A stretch of 64,000 bases of DNA from Lachnospiraceae bacterium (GCA_017387565.1 JAFOEY010000026.1:1-64000), one strand, 5' to 3'. Positions 27,012 to 36,758 are shown, numbered from the stretch's first letter. Made by a program: numbers and translations. Notes: a model not told the origin generated them from the letters alone.

Positions 27012-28250
27012 TTAACCATACAGATATTTTTCCTGCTCAGGTGTTAGAACATCAATCTGTTTTCCTAAGAAATTCAACTTGCGAACGGCAACATCGCGAT
27101 CAACTTCTTCCGGAACATCAATCAGTTTTTCTGTAAGCTCAGCTCCTTTTTCTACCAGATATTTAGCAGAAAGAGCCTGAATGGCAAAACTCATATCCAT
27201 GATTTCGGCAGGATGTCCGTCACCACAAGCTAAGTTTACAAGTCTTCCTTCTCCCAAAACGCAAAGAGTATTTCCATTTGATAAAGTATAACCAATAATA
27301 TTTTTTCTCATTTCTTTGGAAGATACCGCAATTTCACGAAGTCTTGCCATATCAATTTCACAATCAAAATGACCGGCATTGCAAAGAATGGCTCCGTCTT
27401 TCATTTCCATAAAATCTTCTTCATCGATGACTTTGTCACAACCGGTAACGGTCACAAAGAAATCTCCGTATTTTGCAGCTTCCTTCATAGGCATAACATC
27501 AAAACCGTCCATAACGGCTTCGATCGCCTTAACCGGATCAATTTCGGTAACAATAACACGTGCACCAAGCCCTTTTGCACGCATCGCAGTTCCCTTTCCA
27601 CACCAGCCGTATCCGGCAACAACTACAATCTTGCCGGCAACAATCAGGTTGGTTGTACGATTGATGCCGTCCCATACGGACTGACCTGTACCATAACGAT
27701 TATCAAAGAAATGCTTACACTGTGCATTGTTTACGCGAACCATGGGAAATTGTAATTTTCCGGCTTTATTCATTGCTTCCAAACGAATAATTCCGGTCGT
27801 TGTCTCCTCACATCCACCGATTACCTGAGGAATCAAATCTGTAAATTCAGTATGCATCATATTTACCAGATCGCCGCCGTCATCAATGATGATATTGGGA
27901 CCGATTTTTAATACTTCCCGGATATGGTGATTGTATTCTTCATCCGTCGCATCATACCATGCATGTACCTCTAATCCTGCTGCCACCAAAGCTGCTGCCA
28001 CATCATCCTGTGTGGATAAAGGATTGGAACCGGTCACATACATTTCGGCTCCGCCGGCTTTTAAAACCTTGCAAAGGTATGCTGTCTTTGCTTCCAGATG
28101 AACGGATAATGCAATTTTTTTGCCTGTAAAGGGTTTTGTTTGCTCAAATTCTGCTTCCAAAGTGCGAAGAAGATCACAATTTCTTTTTACCCATTCTATT
28201 TTTTGTTCTCCGCTCTTTGCTAAGTTAATGTCTCTGATTTCGCTACTCAT
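27012..28250 (-). CDS. ahcY: Adenosylhomocysteinase
   Basis: 412 residues. Reversibly hydrolyses S-adenosylhomocysteine to homocysteine and adenosine with bound NAD, clearing the product of methyltransferases. The NAD-binding Rossmann motif is GYGWCGKGTAMRAKGLGARV (about 206-225). Other blocks are IDDGGDLVNMMH, GCEETTTGIIRL and the FDNRYGTGQS substrate loop. It is the short bacterial form lacking the approximately 40-residue insertion of many Proteobacteria. The ATG at 28250 follows GTGGAGGATAAA. An upstream GTG is in frame but overlaps that site. Ends in the usual lysine/tyrosine-rich tail EKYLYG. Confidence 0.97.
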   Translation of the reverse strand: MSSEIRDINLAKSGEQKIEWVKRNCDLLRTLEAEFEQTKPFTGKKIALSVHLEAKTAYLCKVLKAGGAEMYVTGSNPLSTQDDVAAALVAAGLEVHAWYDATDEEYNHHIREVLKIGPNIIIDDGGDLVNMMHTEFTDLIPQVIGGCEETTTGIIRLEAMNKAGKLQFPMVRVNNAQCKHFFDNRYGTGQSVWDGINRTTNLIVAGKIVVVAGYGWCGKGTAMRAKGLGARVIVTEIDPVKAIEAVMDGFDVMPMKEAAKYGDFFVTVTGCDKVIDEEDFMEMKDGAILCNAGHFDCEIDMARLREIAVSSKEMRKNIIGYTLSNGNTLCVLGEGRLVNLACGDGHPAEIMDMSFAIQALSAKYLVEKGAELTEKLIDVPEEVDRDVAVRKLNFLGKQIDVLTPEQEKYLYG

Positions 28251-28729
28251 TTTATCCTCCACTACTAATTATAAAATTGAACTTTACTTTCTTTGTATAC
28301 TAATCATTTTATAGAATCTTTTTGTTACTATAACATATACCGGTTATGAAATATACCAATTTATAGATGATATTGGATTAAAAGATATTTTGTCCCATAA
28401 CACCTACAGATTGCTTGCACACTTAGTTTATCTTTTCTGTACCATACTGACAAGGGGAATTTTTTCATTTTCTTACATTTCTCCCAATTTTCAATTCTAT
28501 TTTTAATTGTTTTTGTGCTTTTTAACAAAAAGTAGCTGCGTGCCCGTGAACACTCTCACGAAAACAAAGTCAAAAGGCATTCTTTTTTCTACACTTATTA
28601 TACAAAATGCCCATAAAATACAATTATTTTCGTATTAGTTGTAATTTGATTTTCTCCTCGATATGAATTATGATACAGAAAAGTTGAGATATTAACAAAC
28701 ACACACACTTTCAATTTAAAACCCAAACC
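28251..28729. other. Intergenic region upstream of ahcY with possible repeat relic
   Basis: No convincing gene in about 480 AT-rich bases. It should contain the ahcY promoter. Around 28383-28425 the string TTTTGTCCCATAACACC with AGATTGCTTGCACACTT resembles, with many changes, the repeat segment TTTTGACCCCATGATACC with GGATTGCTACGCACTT at 53864-53900. This could be a decayed copy. I saw no riboswitch. Confidence 0.4.
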
Positions 28730-28778
28730 AAAGTAAAGTTTCGGCGTCAATCATTAGATTGACGCCGATTTACTTTAT
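28730..28778 (-). terminator. Intrinsic terminator of the 2-hydroxyacid dehydrogenase gene
   Basis: An 11-bp GC-rich stem CGGCGTCAATC/GATTGACGCCG with loop ATTA is extended by outer pairing AGTAAA/TTTACT, 19 bases past the stop codon. Confidence 0.85.
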
Positions 28779-28796
28779 ATTGCTTTATTAATCATT

Positions 28797-29753
28797 TCAC
28801 ATATTCACTATATTTCTTTTTTCTCCGTTTAAAAAGGCTTTTATATTTTTATATACTTCTATGGCAAGCCGGGTTCTGGATTCGGTACTTGCCCATGCCA
28901 TGTGAGGAGTGATAATCAGTTTTTCACTGTCTTTGATTTTACTAAGAGGATTCTCATCCGTAATCGGCTCTTTTTCCAAAACATCCAGTCCGGCTGCATA
29001 TATTTCTTCTTCTGTCAATGCTCTGTATAAATCCGCATTATTAATAACCGGACCTCTTGCCACATTTAAAAGAATCGCAGTCTTTTTCATTTTTTTCATG
29101 GCGCTATAATCAATGAGATTTTTCGTCAAATCTGATAAAGGACAATGGACAGAAATAAAGTCACAGGTTTCCAGCAATTCATCAAACTCTACACGTTTAT
29201 ACTCCTGATTGCTATTTTTTCCTGTCACCGAATAATATACAACTTCACAGCCAAAGGCTTTTGCAATCTTAGCAGTCTTTTTACCGATATTTCCCAGACC
29301 GACAATTCCCCATCTTTTTCCTTCCAGTTCCAAAAATGGTTTGTCGAAATTGGAAAAACGATCCTGTGATGCATAGGTACCGGACTTCACATAGTTATCA
29401 TAATAAGGAAGTCTTTCCAATAAATAGAGGGCCATGGCAAACGTATGCTGTGCAACGGCAGGAGTAGAATAATCAACTACATTGGCAACGGCAATTCCTC
29501 TTTTTTTGCAATATTCCAAATCAACATTGTCATATCCTGTTGCAAACTCACAAATGAGCTTAACATTGGGTGCGTCCTTCATGCTCTCCTCATCAAGTCT
29601 TGCCTTATTTGCGATGACAATATCTGCATCTTTAATCCGCTCTGCCACTTCATGAACCGTATTTCCATAATAAGTCACATTGCCAAATTCTTTATAAATC
29701 GTAAGATCAATATCTAAACCGATACTGTTTTGTTCCAATACTACAATATTCAT
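28797..29753 (-). CDS. NAD-dependent D-2-hydroxyacid dehydrogenase
   Basis: 318 residues. The nucleotide-binding motif is GLGNIGKKTAKIAKAFGCEV (about 149-168). The catalytic Arg lies in LLNVARGPVINN (about 226-237), Glu in LDVLEKEP, and His in IITPHMAWAS (about 282-291). This is the lactate/phosphoglycerate/glycerate dehydrogenase superfamily; the reduced substrate cannot be named (D-lactate, hydroxypyruvate and 2-oxoacids are all possible). GAGGAGACAGATT precedes the ATG. It is divergent from pgi and monocistronic. Confidence 0.93.
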   Translation of the reverse strand: MNIVVLEQNSIGLDIDLTIYKEFGNVTYYGNTVHEVAERIKDADIVIANKARLDEESMKDAPNVKLICEFATGYDNVDLEYCKKRGIAVANVVDYSTPAVAQHTFAMALYLLERLPYYDNYVKSGTYASQDRFSNFDKPFLELEGKRWGIVGLGNIGKKTAKIAKAFGCEVVYYSVTGKNSNQEYKRVEFDELLETCDFISVHCPLSDLTKNLIDYSAMKKMKKTAILLNVARGPVINNADLYRALTEEEIYAAGLDVLEKEPITDENPLSKIKDSEKLIITPHMAWASTESRTRLAIEVYKNIKAFLNGEKRNIVNM

Positions 29754-29951
29754 AATCTGTCTCCTCTTTCAAATAATAGTCATAATAATCAAATCTATGA
29801 TTCCAAAATCATAAACATCCGATTTTCCCACGAAACTATTCTAAAATAGATGAGCCCTTGAAATCAATAGAATTATTCGGTATAATTTCAAATGGTTGTA
29901 GTATTACTACCTTATAATAATACAATCACTGAACATCTCATATCGGTGCCC

Positions 29952-29965
29952 GGTGTGTAAACACC
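29952..29965 (+). other. Small GNRA-type hairpin in the pgi leader
   Basis: GGTGT-GTAA-ACACC forms a five-pair stem with a GTAA tetraloop about 60 bases before the pgi start codon. It may simply stabilise the 5' end of the mRNA. Confidence 0.4.
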
Positions 29966-30023
29966 TGCAACACATTATTTGAATGTTGAAACAATTTTTA
30001 ACAAATATAAGGAGGAACCAATC

Positions 30024-31607
30024 ATGGTTAAATGGAACAATCTTGATACTCTGAGCTCATACAAAAGCCTTGTTGCCAAAAAGGGCAGTGTAGATCTCGT
30101 TGATGTCATGTCAGGCGAAAACGGTGCAACCCGTGCAAAGACTTACAGTGTGCCGATGGCAGGCGGCATGGTTTACAATTATGCTGCAAAAGCCGTTGAT
30201 GATGCAATCTTAGAAGACCTTGCTGCATTGGCAAAAGAAGCTGAGCTTGTTGATAAATTTGAAGCTCTTTACAATGGAGAAGTCATTAATACAGGTGAAA
30301 AACGTCTTGTTTTACATCATATGTGCCGTGGCCAGCTTGGTAATGCAGTTACCGCTGACGGTGTTGACAAACGTACTTTCTACACAACACAGCAGGAAAA
30401 AATCGCAGAATTTGCAAACAAAGTTCATGCAGGTGAAATTACAAATGCTGCAGGTGAGAAATTCACTACCGTTGTCCAAATCGGTATTGGCGGTTCTGAT
30501 TTAGGTCCCCGTGCCATCTACTTAGCACTGGAAAACTGGGCAAAGAAAAACAATACATTTAAAATGGAAGCAAAATTCATCAGTAATGTAGATCCTGATG
30601 ATGCAGCTGCCGTATTAAATTCTATCGATGTTGCTCATTCCATTTTTGTACTGGTTTCCAAATCAGGTACAACACTTGAAACACTGACTAACGAATCCTT
30701 CGTAAAAGACGCTTTGGCAAAAGCAGGTCTTGATGCTTCAAAGCATATGATTGCCGTTACCAGTGAAACATCTCCTCTTGCTAAGAGTGATGACTATCTT
30801 GCCGCATTCTTTATGGATGACTATATCGGCGGTCGTTTTTCATCTTCTTCTGCAGTTGGCGGTGCCGTATTGTCATTGGCATTTGGTCCCGAGGTATTTG
30901 CACAGTTCTTAAACGGTGCAGCTGAGGCTGATAAACTTGCCACCAATAAGAATTTATTAGAAAATCCCGCATTACTGGATGCACTGATTGGTGTATATGA
31001 AAGAAATGTTTTAGGTTATCCTTGTACTGCAGTTTTACCATACTCACAGGCATTAAGCCGTTTCCCTGCACACTTACAGCAGTTAGATATGGAATCCAAC
31101 GGTAAATCTGTTAACCGTTTTGGTGATCCCATCGACTATGTAACAGGACCTATTATCTTTGGTGAACCCGGTACAAACGGTCAGCATTCTTTCTATCAGC
31201 TGTTACATCAGGGAACCGATATTGTTCCGTTACAGTTTATCGGCTTTAAAAACAGTCAGATCGGTACAGATGTTGACATTCAGGGAAGCACCAGCCAGCA
31301 GAAATTATGTGCTAACGTAGCCGCTCAGATTGTTGCTTTCGCATGTGGTAAAAAAGATGAAAACAACAATAAGAACTTTGCAGGCGCTCGTCCTTCCAGC
31401 ATCATTATCGGTGATCAGTTAACTCCCGAAACTGTTGGTGCTTTATTATCACACTTTGAAAACAAAGTTATGTTCCAGGGATTTGTATGGAACATCAACA
31501 GCTTTGACCAGGAAGGTGTTCAGCTTGGTAAAGTACTTGCAAAACGCGTACTGGCACATGACACAGACGGAGCATTAAAAGTATTTAGTGATTTATTAAA
31601 TATCTAA
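30024..31607 (+). CDS. pgi: Glucose-6-phosphate isomerase
   Basis: 527 residues. Interconverts glucose 6-phosphate and fructose 6-phosphate in glycolysis. Signature blocks are QIGIGGSDLGPRAIYLAL, FVLVSKSGTTLETLTNE and GEPGTNGQHSFYQLLHQGT (the phosphosugar-isomerase pattern with active His). The ATG at 30024 follows AAGGAGGAACCAATC. An upstream in-frame ATG adds 15 residues and lacks a ribosome site. It is the first gene of the plus-strand block on the left arm and is followed by a strong terminator. Confidence 0.97.
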   Translation: MVKWNNLDTLSSYKSLVAKKGSVDLVDVMSGENGATRAKTYSVPMAGGMVYNYAAKAVDDAILEDLAALAKEAELVDKFEALYNGEVINTGEKRLVLHHMCRGQLGNAVTADGVDKRTFYTTQQEKIAEFANKVHAGEITNAAGEKFTTVVQIGIGGSDLGPRAIYLALENWAKKNNTFKMEAKFISNVDPDDAAAVLNSIDVAHSIFVLVSKSGTTLETLTNESFVKDALAKAGLDASKHMIAVTSETSPLAKSDDYLAAFFMDDYIGGRFSSSSAVGGAVLSLAFGPEVFAQFLNGAAEADKLATNKNLLENPALLDALIGVYERNVLGYPCTAVLPYSQALSRFPAHLQQLDMESNGKSVNRFGDPIDYVTGPIIFGEPGTNGQHSFYQLLHQGTDIVPLQFIGFKNSQIGTDVDIQGSTSQQKLCANVAAQIVAFACGKKDENNNKNFAGARPSSIIIGDQLTPETVGALLSHFENKVMFQGFVWNINSFDQEGVQLGKVLAKRVLAHDTDGALKVFSDLLNI

Positions 31608-31674
31608 TGAAATATTCATTGCGAATCATTTCATGACGGAAGATATTTCCTTTCCGTATAAAATATTGTAAGAT

Positions 31675-31707
31675 AGAGCAGAAGTTTTTTCACTTCTGCT
31701 CTTTTTT
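31675..31707 (+). terminator. Intrinsic terminator of pgi
   Basis: A 10-bp stem AGAGCAGAAG/CTTCTGCTCT with an 8-base T-rich loop is followed by TTTTT. It lies 67 bases after the pgi stop. Confidence 0.92.
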
Positions 31708-31812
31708 CGCTCTTTTTTGCTGGAAAAACAGTCATCTATTTGATATAATCAGTGCGTATATGAAATAATAAAAACAAAAATATGATTTACTTGTTTTTAA
31801 GGGAGAAAAATT

Positions 31813-32883
31813 ATGAAAAAAATTGTCTTAACCGGTGGCGGGACAGCAGGTCATGTTACACCAAATATTGCTCTGTTACCCGGGTTAAAAGAATTAGGAT
31901 ATGAAATACATTACATTGGTTCTTATGAAGGTATTGAATCCAAATTAATTGCTGATTTTGACATTCCCTATTATGGTATTGCAACCGGAAAATTCCGCAG
32001 ATATCTGGATCCGAAAAACCTGACAGATCCTTTTCGCGTTATCAAAGGCTATACAGAAGCAAGAAAAATTTTAAAAGAGATTCAGCCCGATATCGTATTT
32101 TCCAAAGGCGGTTATGTATCTGTTCCGGTAGTCAGAGCCGCTGCTTCGTTGAAGATTCCTTGTATTATTCATGAATCTGATATGACTCCCGGACTGGCAA
32201 ATAAACTCTGTATTCCGGTAGCTGAAAAAGTATGTTGTAATTTTCCTGAAACCATGCAGTATATTCCTGAAGATAAAGCAATCCTTACCGGTTCACCTAT
32301 CCGGGAGGAGTTATCCAAGGGTAACAAGATTGCAGCCCTGGATTTATGCGGTTTTGATGCAAATACTCCTGTTATTATGGTAATCGGCGGATCCTTAGGT
32401 GCAGCCAATGTCAATAAAGCTGTCAGAGATGCACTTCCGGAATTATTAAAAGATTTCCAGGTTGTTCACATCTGCGGAAAAGATAAAATAGACAATATGC
32501 TGTTAACAACAAAAGGATACAAACAATTTGAATATGTAAAAGCAGAATTAAAAGATATTTTTGCTATGACTGATGTGGTAATCAGCCGCGCCGGAGCAAA
32601 TGCCATTTGTGAACTTTTGGCATTAAAAAAACCCAATGTTTTAATTCCGTTAATGACAGGTAGCCGCGGTGACCAGATTTTAAATGCGAAATCTTTTGAA
32701 TCTCAAGGCTATTCCAAGGTTTTAATGGAAGATGATATAACCAATCAGCTTTTGGTTGATACCGTTCACGAATTATATTTTAATAAGCGAACCTATATTG
32801 AAGCCATGAGCAACTCTCATCAGCAAAATGCAATTAAGACAATTCTTTCCTTAATTGAAGAAACTGTTGCAAAAGAAAAATAA
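31813..32883 (+). CDS. murG: UDP-GlcNAc:undecaprenyl-PP-MurNAc-pentapeptide GlcNAc transferase
   Basis: 356 residues. Converts lipid I to lipid II on the inner face of the membrane in peptidoglycan synthesis. The glycine-rich N-terminal loop TGGGTAGHVTPNIALL (7-22) and the donor-site loop GGSLGAANVNKAV are diagnostic, as is the SRAGANAICELLALKKPN block near 265. A TATAAT box (31741-31746 region) and GGGAGAAAAATT precede the ATG. Here murG lies outside the usual dcw cluster and is followed by a C39-like peptidase gene. Confidence 0.96.
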   Translation: MKKIVLTGGGTAGHVTPNIALLPGLKELGYEIHYIGSYEGIESKLIADFDIPYYGIATGKFRRYLDPKNLTDPFRVIKGYTEARKILKEIQPDIVFSKGGYVSVPVVRAAASLKIPCIIHESDMTPGLANKLCIPVAEKVCCNFPETMQYIPEDKAILTGSPIREELSKGNKIAALDLCGFDANTPVIMVIGGSLGAANVNKAVRDALPELLKDFQVVHICGKDKIDNMLLTTKGYKQFEYVKAELKDIFAMTDVVISRAGANAICELLALKKPNVLIPLMTGSRGDQILNAKSFESQGYSKVLMEDDITNQLLVDTVHELYFNKRTYIEAMSNSHQQNAIKTILSLIEETVAKEK

Positions 32884-32910
32884 TATGCGGTAATGTTGGA
32901 GGTATAACAG

Positions 32911-33591
32911 ATGGAATACGTATTTGAGGGTGGTTTTGAAAAAGAAAAGGAAAACAACAAAAACTATTTTCCCATTCCCTTTAATGTCTGGGAAGTATGT
33001 GAAGATAATATCGGTGAAGTACCGGTACATGTTAAGGTAAACGGAAAAGAATTTGACTGTATTTTAGAGCCCATAAAAAACGGATATTACAATATTCCCT
33101 TAACAGACGCCCAGGCATCCGGTCTTTTCCCCAAAAACTTTTACTCTGTCACTTTTTCCATTAACGGAAAAGACGGATCTGATAAGGAATCCAGTCCTTA
33201 TACATATGAAAATCCCATTCGGAAGATCGATGGAATTGAAACCTTAATCCAGCCATGGGATGGTCTTTGTGGTCAGGCTGCATTTGCTATGTTAGCCGGA
33301 GTAACCATTGAAGAAGCAAGTAATATCATGCACTGTCGTGAATGGCAGGCCAACATGGGAAAAATTGTCCTTTCCCTCGATTATGTTGGAATTAAACATT
33401 CTGGCCGCATTATTTATACAAGAGGAAAAGACGTACAACTTCCTAAATGCTGTATTATTATGGAACATTTAGGTCGTTTCAGTCATTATTTAATTGGATA
33501 TAACGGAAAATACTATGATCCAAATGAAGGTGTGAAAGATGAAATTGATAAGGCAAATATCAAAGGATATCTTGAAATCATCTGCGATTAA
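32911..33591 (+). CDS. C39-like cysteine peptidase domain protein
   Basis: 226 residues, no signal peptide. The C-terminal half looks like a papain-fold C39-type domain: GLCGQAAFAMLAG (catalytic Cys at about 114), a histidine in GRFSHYLIGY (about 193), and the following YYDPNEG with the aspartate. The N-terminal 100 residues are a beta-rich domain of unknown role (HVKVNGKEFDCILEPIKNGYY). It lies 27 bases after murG with TTGGAGGTATAACAG, so is probably co-transcribed with it. Whether it is an active protease is uncertain. Confidence 0.7.
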   Translation: MEYVFEGGFEKEKENNKNYFPIPFNVWEVCEDNIGEVPVHVKVNGKEFDCILEPIKNGYYNIPLTDAQASGLFPKNFYSVTFSINGKDGSDKESSPYTYENPIRKIDGIETLIQPWDGLCGQAAFAMLAGVTIEEASNIMHCREWQANMGKIVLSLDYVGIKHSGRIIYTRGKDVQLPKCCIIMEHLGRFSHYLIGYNGKYYDPNEGVKDEIDKANIKGYLEIICD

Positions 33592-33618
33592 TCAATTAAT
33601 ATGGATTTTACAAATGAT

Positions 33619-33648
33619 AAAGAGGCTAAATATAGAGCCTCTTTTTAC
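33619..33648 (+). terminator. Intrinsic terminator after murG-C39 unit
   Basis: A 9-bp stem AAAGAGGCT/AGCCTCTTT with a short loop is followed by T residues, 28 bases past the stop codon. Confidence 0.88.
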
Positions 33649-33732
33649 ATTATAGAATATACAAATATTTGCAAAACTCTACAATAAAGCATTATTTGCA
33701 TTTATTTTGAATATCAGAGGTGACGTATTAAA

Positions 33733-35502
33733 ATGACATCACAAGAAACAATACAAACAAATATAAAGAAAAGAAAAATACATAAACTGTGCAATATTAT
33801 TTTTTTAATTTTCTTAATTCTTGTCAGTATTTATTGTACATATAAATCTATTTACTACGGTTGGGATATTGATGAATCCTATCAGCTCACTATGGCATAC
33901 CGATACTTACAAGGAGACCGGCTCTTTAAAACAATGTGGGCTGTACATCAATCTTCGGTTGTTTTTTCCTTACCCTTTATGTATTTGTTTTTTAAGTTTT
34001 CCACAACTACAGCCGGTGTTGTTATATACATGCGAATCTGCGGAACTATTGTCCAACTGTGCGCATCCATTTACGGCTATCATGTTTTTCGTAAATATAT
34101 AAATAGAATACCTGCACTTGTATTAGTATCCATGTTTTATAATTTTACACCAAAATTTATTCAATCACTGGAATTTTGTTTTTGTGCATATATTTTCTTT
34201 TTTGTGTTAATTTGTGCATTTATGAATTTTTTAAAAACAAAAAAATCCATTGATTTATTTGTTGCGGGAATTGCAATGGCCTGCTGTGTCCTATCTTATC
34301 CCACTCTGATTATTCTATTTTTATATTTTTTCTTTTTAATATTATTTTCAAAAAAGATGGGTGAAGGTTATATCTCAAAAAAGAATTTATGCTATTTCAT
34401 TGGCGGAATCTCTCTTGTAGCTTTATTCTTTCTCATTCTTGTTTTTAAAGACGTAACATTAAAAGAATTTTTCAGAAATTTGCCTTATATTTATTCCGAT
34501 CGAGATCACAGTACTTCGATATGGTATAAAAATCATAAATTATTTAGTGGTTTATGGGATGTTTGTAATGAAATTCTGTTAGTAGTTATTCCTTTGTCCA
34601 TAATACATCTTATCGCGCGACATTTTAAAAAAGAAAAAATAGACAGAATTGTCCGGACTATTATGTGTGTTTTTGTAATTGCAGGATGTGTCTTCTTAGG
34701 ATTATATTATTACCATGATGTTATGAATGCCCAACATTTGTCCATTAACTGGGTGATATTTTATATTGTTTTCATTATCTGCTTTATGTTGATATTTTAT
34801 AGAAAGCATCACAAAATACATCTACTGAATTACTATGCTGTATTTCCAAGTATTATATTTGTTTTGGCGACTTCATGGATATCTGATCTGGACATTTATG
34901 CAAATTTTGGATTACTATTACCCGGATTACTGGTTGGATTTATCGATCTTCATAATGAGATTGAAGAAGATGTTATAACACACCAGAAACTGTCAAAAGG
35001 CATTGAAATGTTTTTAATTATTTTCGCTTTTACAGGAATTATATTGGGAAGAATTTTCTTTGTAAGAATGACGGCTGTTCAGCCGGTTACTACCATAAAC
35101 ACAGATTTTTATGATGTCGGAATTGGACCGGCAAAGGATATCGATGTAACCAGAATGGAACATATACAATATCATGATAAAGCTCAAGCTATTTTGAATC
35201 ATGTTGATCCGGATGATACCATTTTGTATATTGGCGGTGATACTTATTTGTATATGCTTGCAGGAACAAAGGTCGGAGCGCATACCTGTATTAGTACACC
35301 GAATTTTGATTCGGTAATTTTAAAATATTATGAATTTTATCCTGAAAAAATCCCGGATGCTATTATCATAGATACCTATTACTACTCACTGGAAGATGTA
35401 CTCGCAATGCCTGATTTCGGAGATTATGTGAAAGAAAACTATGATATCAATGCAGAAAATATAGAGGAAAGTGCTTATACAATAATTATATACAGGAAAT
35501 AA
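33733..35502 (+). CDS. Polytopic membrane protein, GT-C glycosyltransferase-like
   Basis: 589 residues with about ten to twelve membrane spans up to residue 440 and a soluble C-terminal domain of about 140 residues. The first external loop begins YYGWDIDESYQLTMAYRYLQGDR, where the acidic DIDE pair matches the catalytic loop of PMT/ArnT-like GT-C enzymes. The function is not established, and no sugar-lipid genes adjoin it. GAGGTGACGTATTAAA precedes the ATG. AT content looks higher than in its neighbours. Confidence 0.6.
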   Translation: MTSQETIQTNIKKRKIHKLCNIIFLIFLILVSIYCTYKSIYYGWDIDESYQLTMAYRYLQGDRLFKTMWAVHQSSVVFSLPFMYLFFKFSTTTAGVVIYMRICGTIVQLCASIYGYHVFRKYINRIPALVLVSMFYNFTPKFIQSLEFCFCAYIFFFVLICAFMNFLKTKKSIDLFVAGIAMACCVLSYPTLIILFLYFFFLILFSKKMGEGYISKKNLCYFIGGISLVALFFLILVFKDVTLKEFFRNLPYIYSDRDHSTSIWYKNHKLFSGLWDVCNEILLVVIPLSIIHLIARHFKKEKIDRIVRTIMCVFVIAGCVFLGLYYYHDVMNAQHLSINWVIFYIVFIICFMLIFYRKHHKIHLLNYYAVFPSIIFVLATSWISDLDIYANFGLLLPGLLVGFIDLHNEIEEDVITHQKLSKGIEMFLIIFAFTGIILGRIFFVRMTAVQPVTTINTDFYDVGIGPAKDIDVTRMEHIQYHDKAQAILNHVDPDDTILYIGGDTYLYMLAGTKVGAHTCISTPNFDSVILKYYEFYPEKIPDAIIIDTYYYSLEDVLAMPDFGDYVKENYDINAENIEESAYTIIIYRK

Positions 35503-35592
35503 TGTTTTATTCTAATTCTAACAGTTCTAAGAGATATTCTTTTTTGAATCAGGTCAATTCTTATAAATTTCTATGATCTTTGTAGGTATGGG

Positions 35593-35626
35593 AACTCCCC
35601 ATAAGATAATCTTATAGGGAGTTTTT
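35593..35626. terminator. Bidirectional intrinsic terminator
   Basis: The stem AACTCCC(C)ATAAGA / TCTTAT(A)GGGAGTT with a 3-base loop is followed by T5 on the plus strand. On the minus strand the run is TTCCC, so it mainly serves the plus-strand gene. The convergent lipoprotein gene ends at 35649. Confidence 0.8.
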
Positions 35627-35648
35627 ATGAAGTATTCTAATCACTATA

Positions 35649-36758
35649 TCAATAATCTTTCAAATATTCAGCTAATTCATAACACCTTTCTCTTGTTGAC
35701 TCAGATTCTGAACCATAATAAATCGTTGGATACAGACTACCGCCTTCACAATCTGCAGCATCTGCTTCTGCCTTGGCATCTTTTTTCTGTATCCATTCTC
35801 TCTGTTCAGATAAGACTATATTGTATTTCTCCTCAGGAAGATATAATTTAATATCATTCCAGATACTGTTTAATTCATTATCCCAGCAGGTAAAAATTGT
35901 TTGGGATGTCTGATTCATTTCTATCTGAGATAGAAGACCACTTTCCAGACTTTCTTCATACTCGTCTGTTTCCTCTTTTACGTGTTGAAGATTTTCCATG
36001 ATTTCATCATAAACTGATCCCGATTCAAATTGATAACCAATAAATCCATATTCGGGATTTTCATTATATATGGCAAAAAATGGTAATTCTTTTTCATCAT
36101 CCGATAAAAATAACCACATTTGTAATTCTTCCGAAAAATCTTTGGTATCTTTACCGGGAAGATACATATACAATTTGTCAGCATCATCCAGACCATAAGG
36201 ATAAGAATAAATATATAATATTTCATCTATAATTTCTTCTTCACCTTCTTCTTTTTCGCATTTCAACGATTCAATTTCAAATTGGTAAGTATCATCATCT
36301 ATTTTTACCGGATTAGTAAATTTTCCTGAAAAGTCGCAATAATATATCGTTCCTCCGGGATATCCTTCACCGGTACATCCCATATCAGAATCGTGAAAAT
36401 TTCCATAAAATGTTCCATCTTCTTCAATATATAAATAGGTACTCCATCCACCGGCACCACTTGCAAATGTAAATTCAATATCGGAAACATCAGCAAAAGC
36501 AAAATCTATATTTTTTGTTTCTTTTTGATCTTTATCCTTTTCTTGATTTTGATCAGATTCTGTATTTGTTTCTTTTTGATTTGATTTTGCATCTATATCT
36601 GATTCTTCTTTATTATTTTGATTTTCTACATTATCTTTATCATCTGCATCGGATTGTTCTGCCTGTTTGGTCTGAATATCTTCTTTTATATCTTGTTGTG
36701 CCTGACCGCAACCAAAAAGTAGTAATCCAAGCATAGAAATGAGCACTATTTTTTTCAT
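35649..36758 (-). CDS. Lipoprotein with LprI/DUF1311-like C-terminal domain
   Basis: 369 residues. A signal peptide with lipobox LLLFGCGQ (Cys17) is followed by a strongly Asp/Glu/Gln/Lys-rich linker (about 20-90). The middle region, starting near FTFASGAGGWSTYLYIEEDG, contains a beta-type domain also seen in Firmicute surface lipoproteins. The C-terminal 90 residues have the DUF1311 layout: TCWDNELNSIWNDIKLYL, EQREWIQKKDAKAE and a second conserved Cys in DCEGGS. LprI of mycobacteria inhibits lysozyme; the same role here is only a guess. GGAGATAAAT supports the ATG at 36758. Confidence 0.75.
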   Translation of the reverse strand: MKKIVLISMLGLLLFGCGQAQQDIKEDIQTKQAEQSDADDKDNVENQNNKEESDIDAKSNQKETNTESDQNQEKDKDQKETKNIDFAFADVSDIEFTFASGAGGWSTYLYIEEDGTFYGNFHDSDMGCTGEGYPGGTIYYCDFSGKFTNPVKIDDDTYQFEIESLKCEKEEGEEEIIDEILYIYSYPYGLDDADKLYMYLPGKDTKDFSEELQMWLFLSDDEKELPFFAIYNENPEYGFIGYQFESGSVYDEIMENLQHVKEETDEYEESLESGLLSQIEMNQTSQTIFTCWDNELNSIWNDIKLYLPEEKYNIVLSEQREWIQKKDAKAEADAADCEGGSLYPTIYYGSESESTRERCYELAEYLKDY

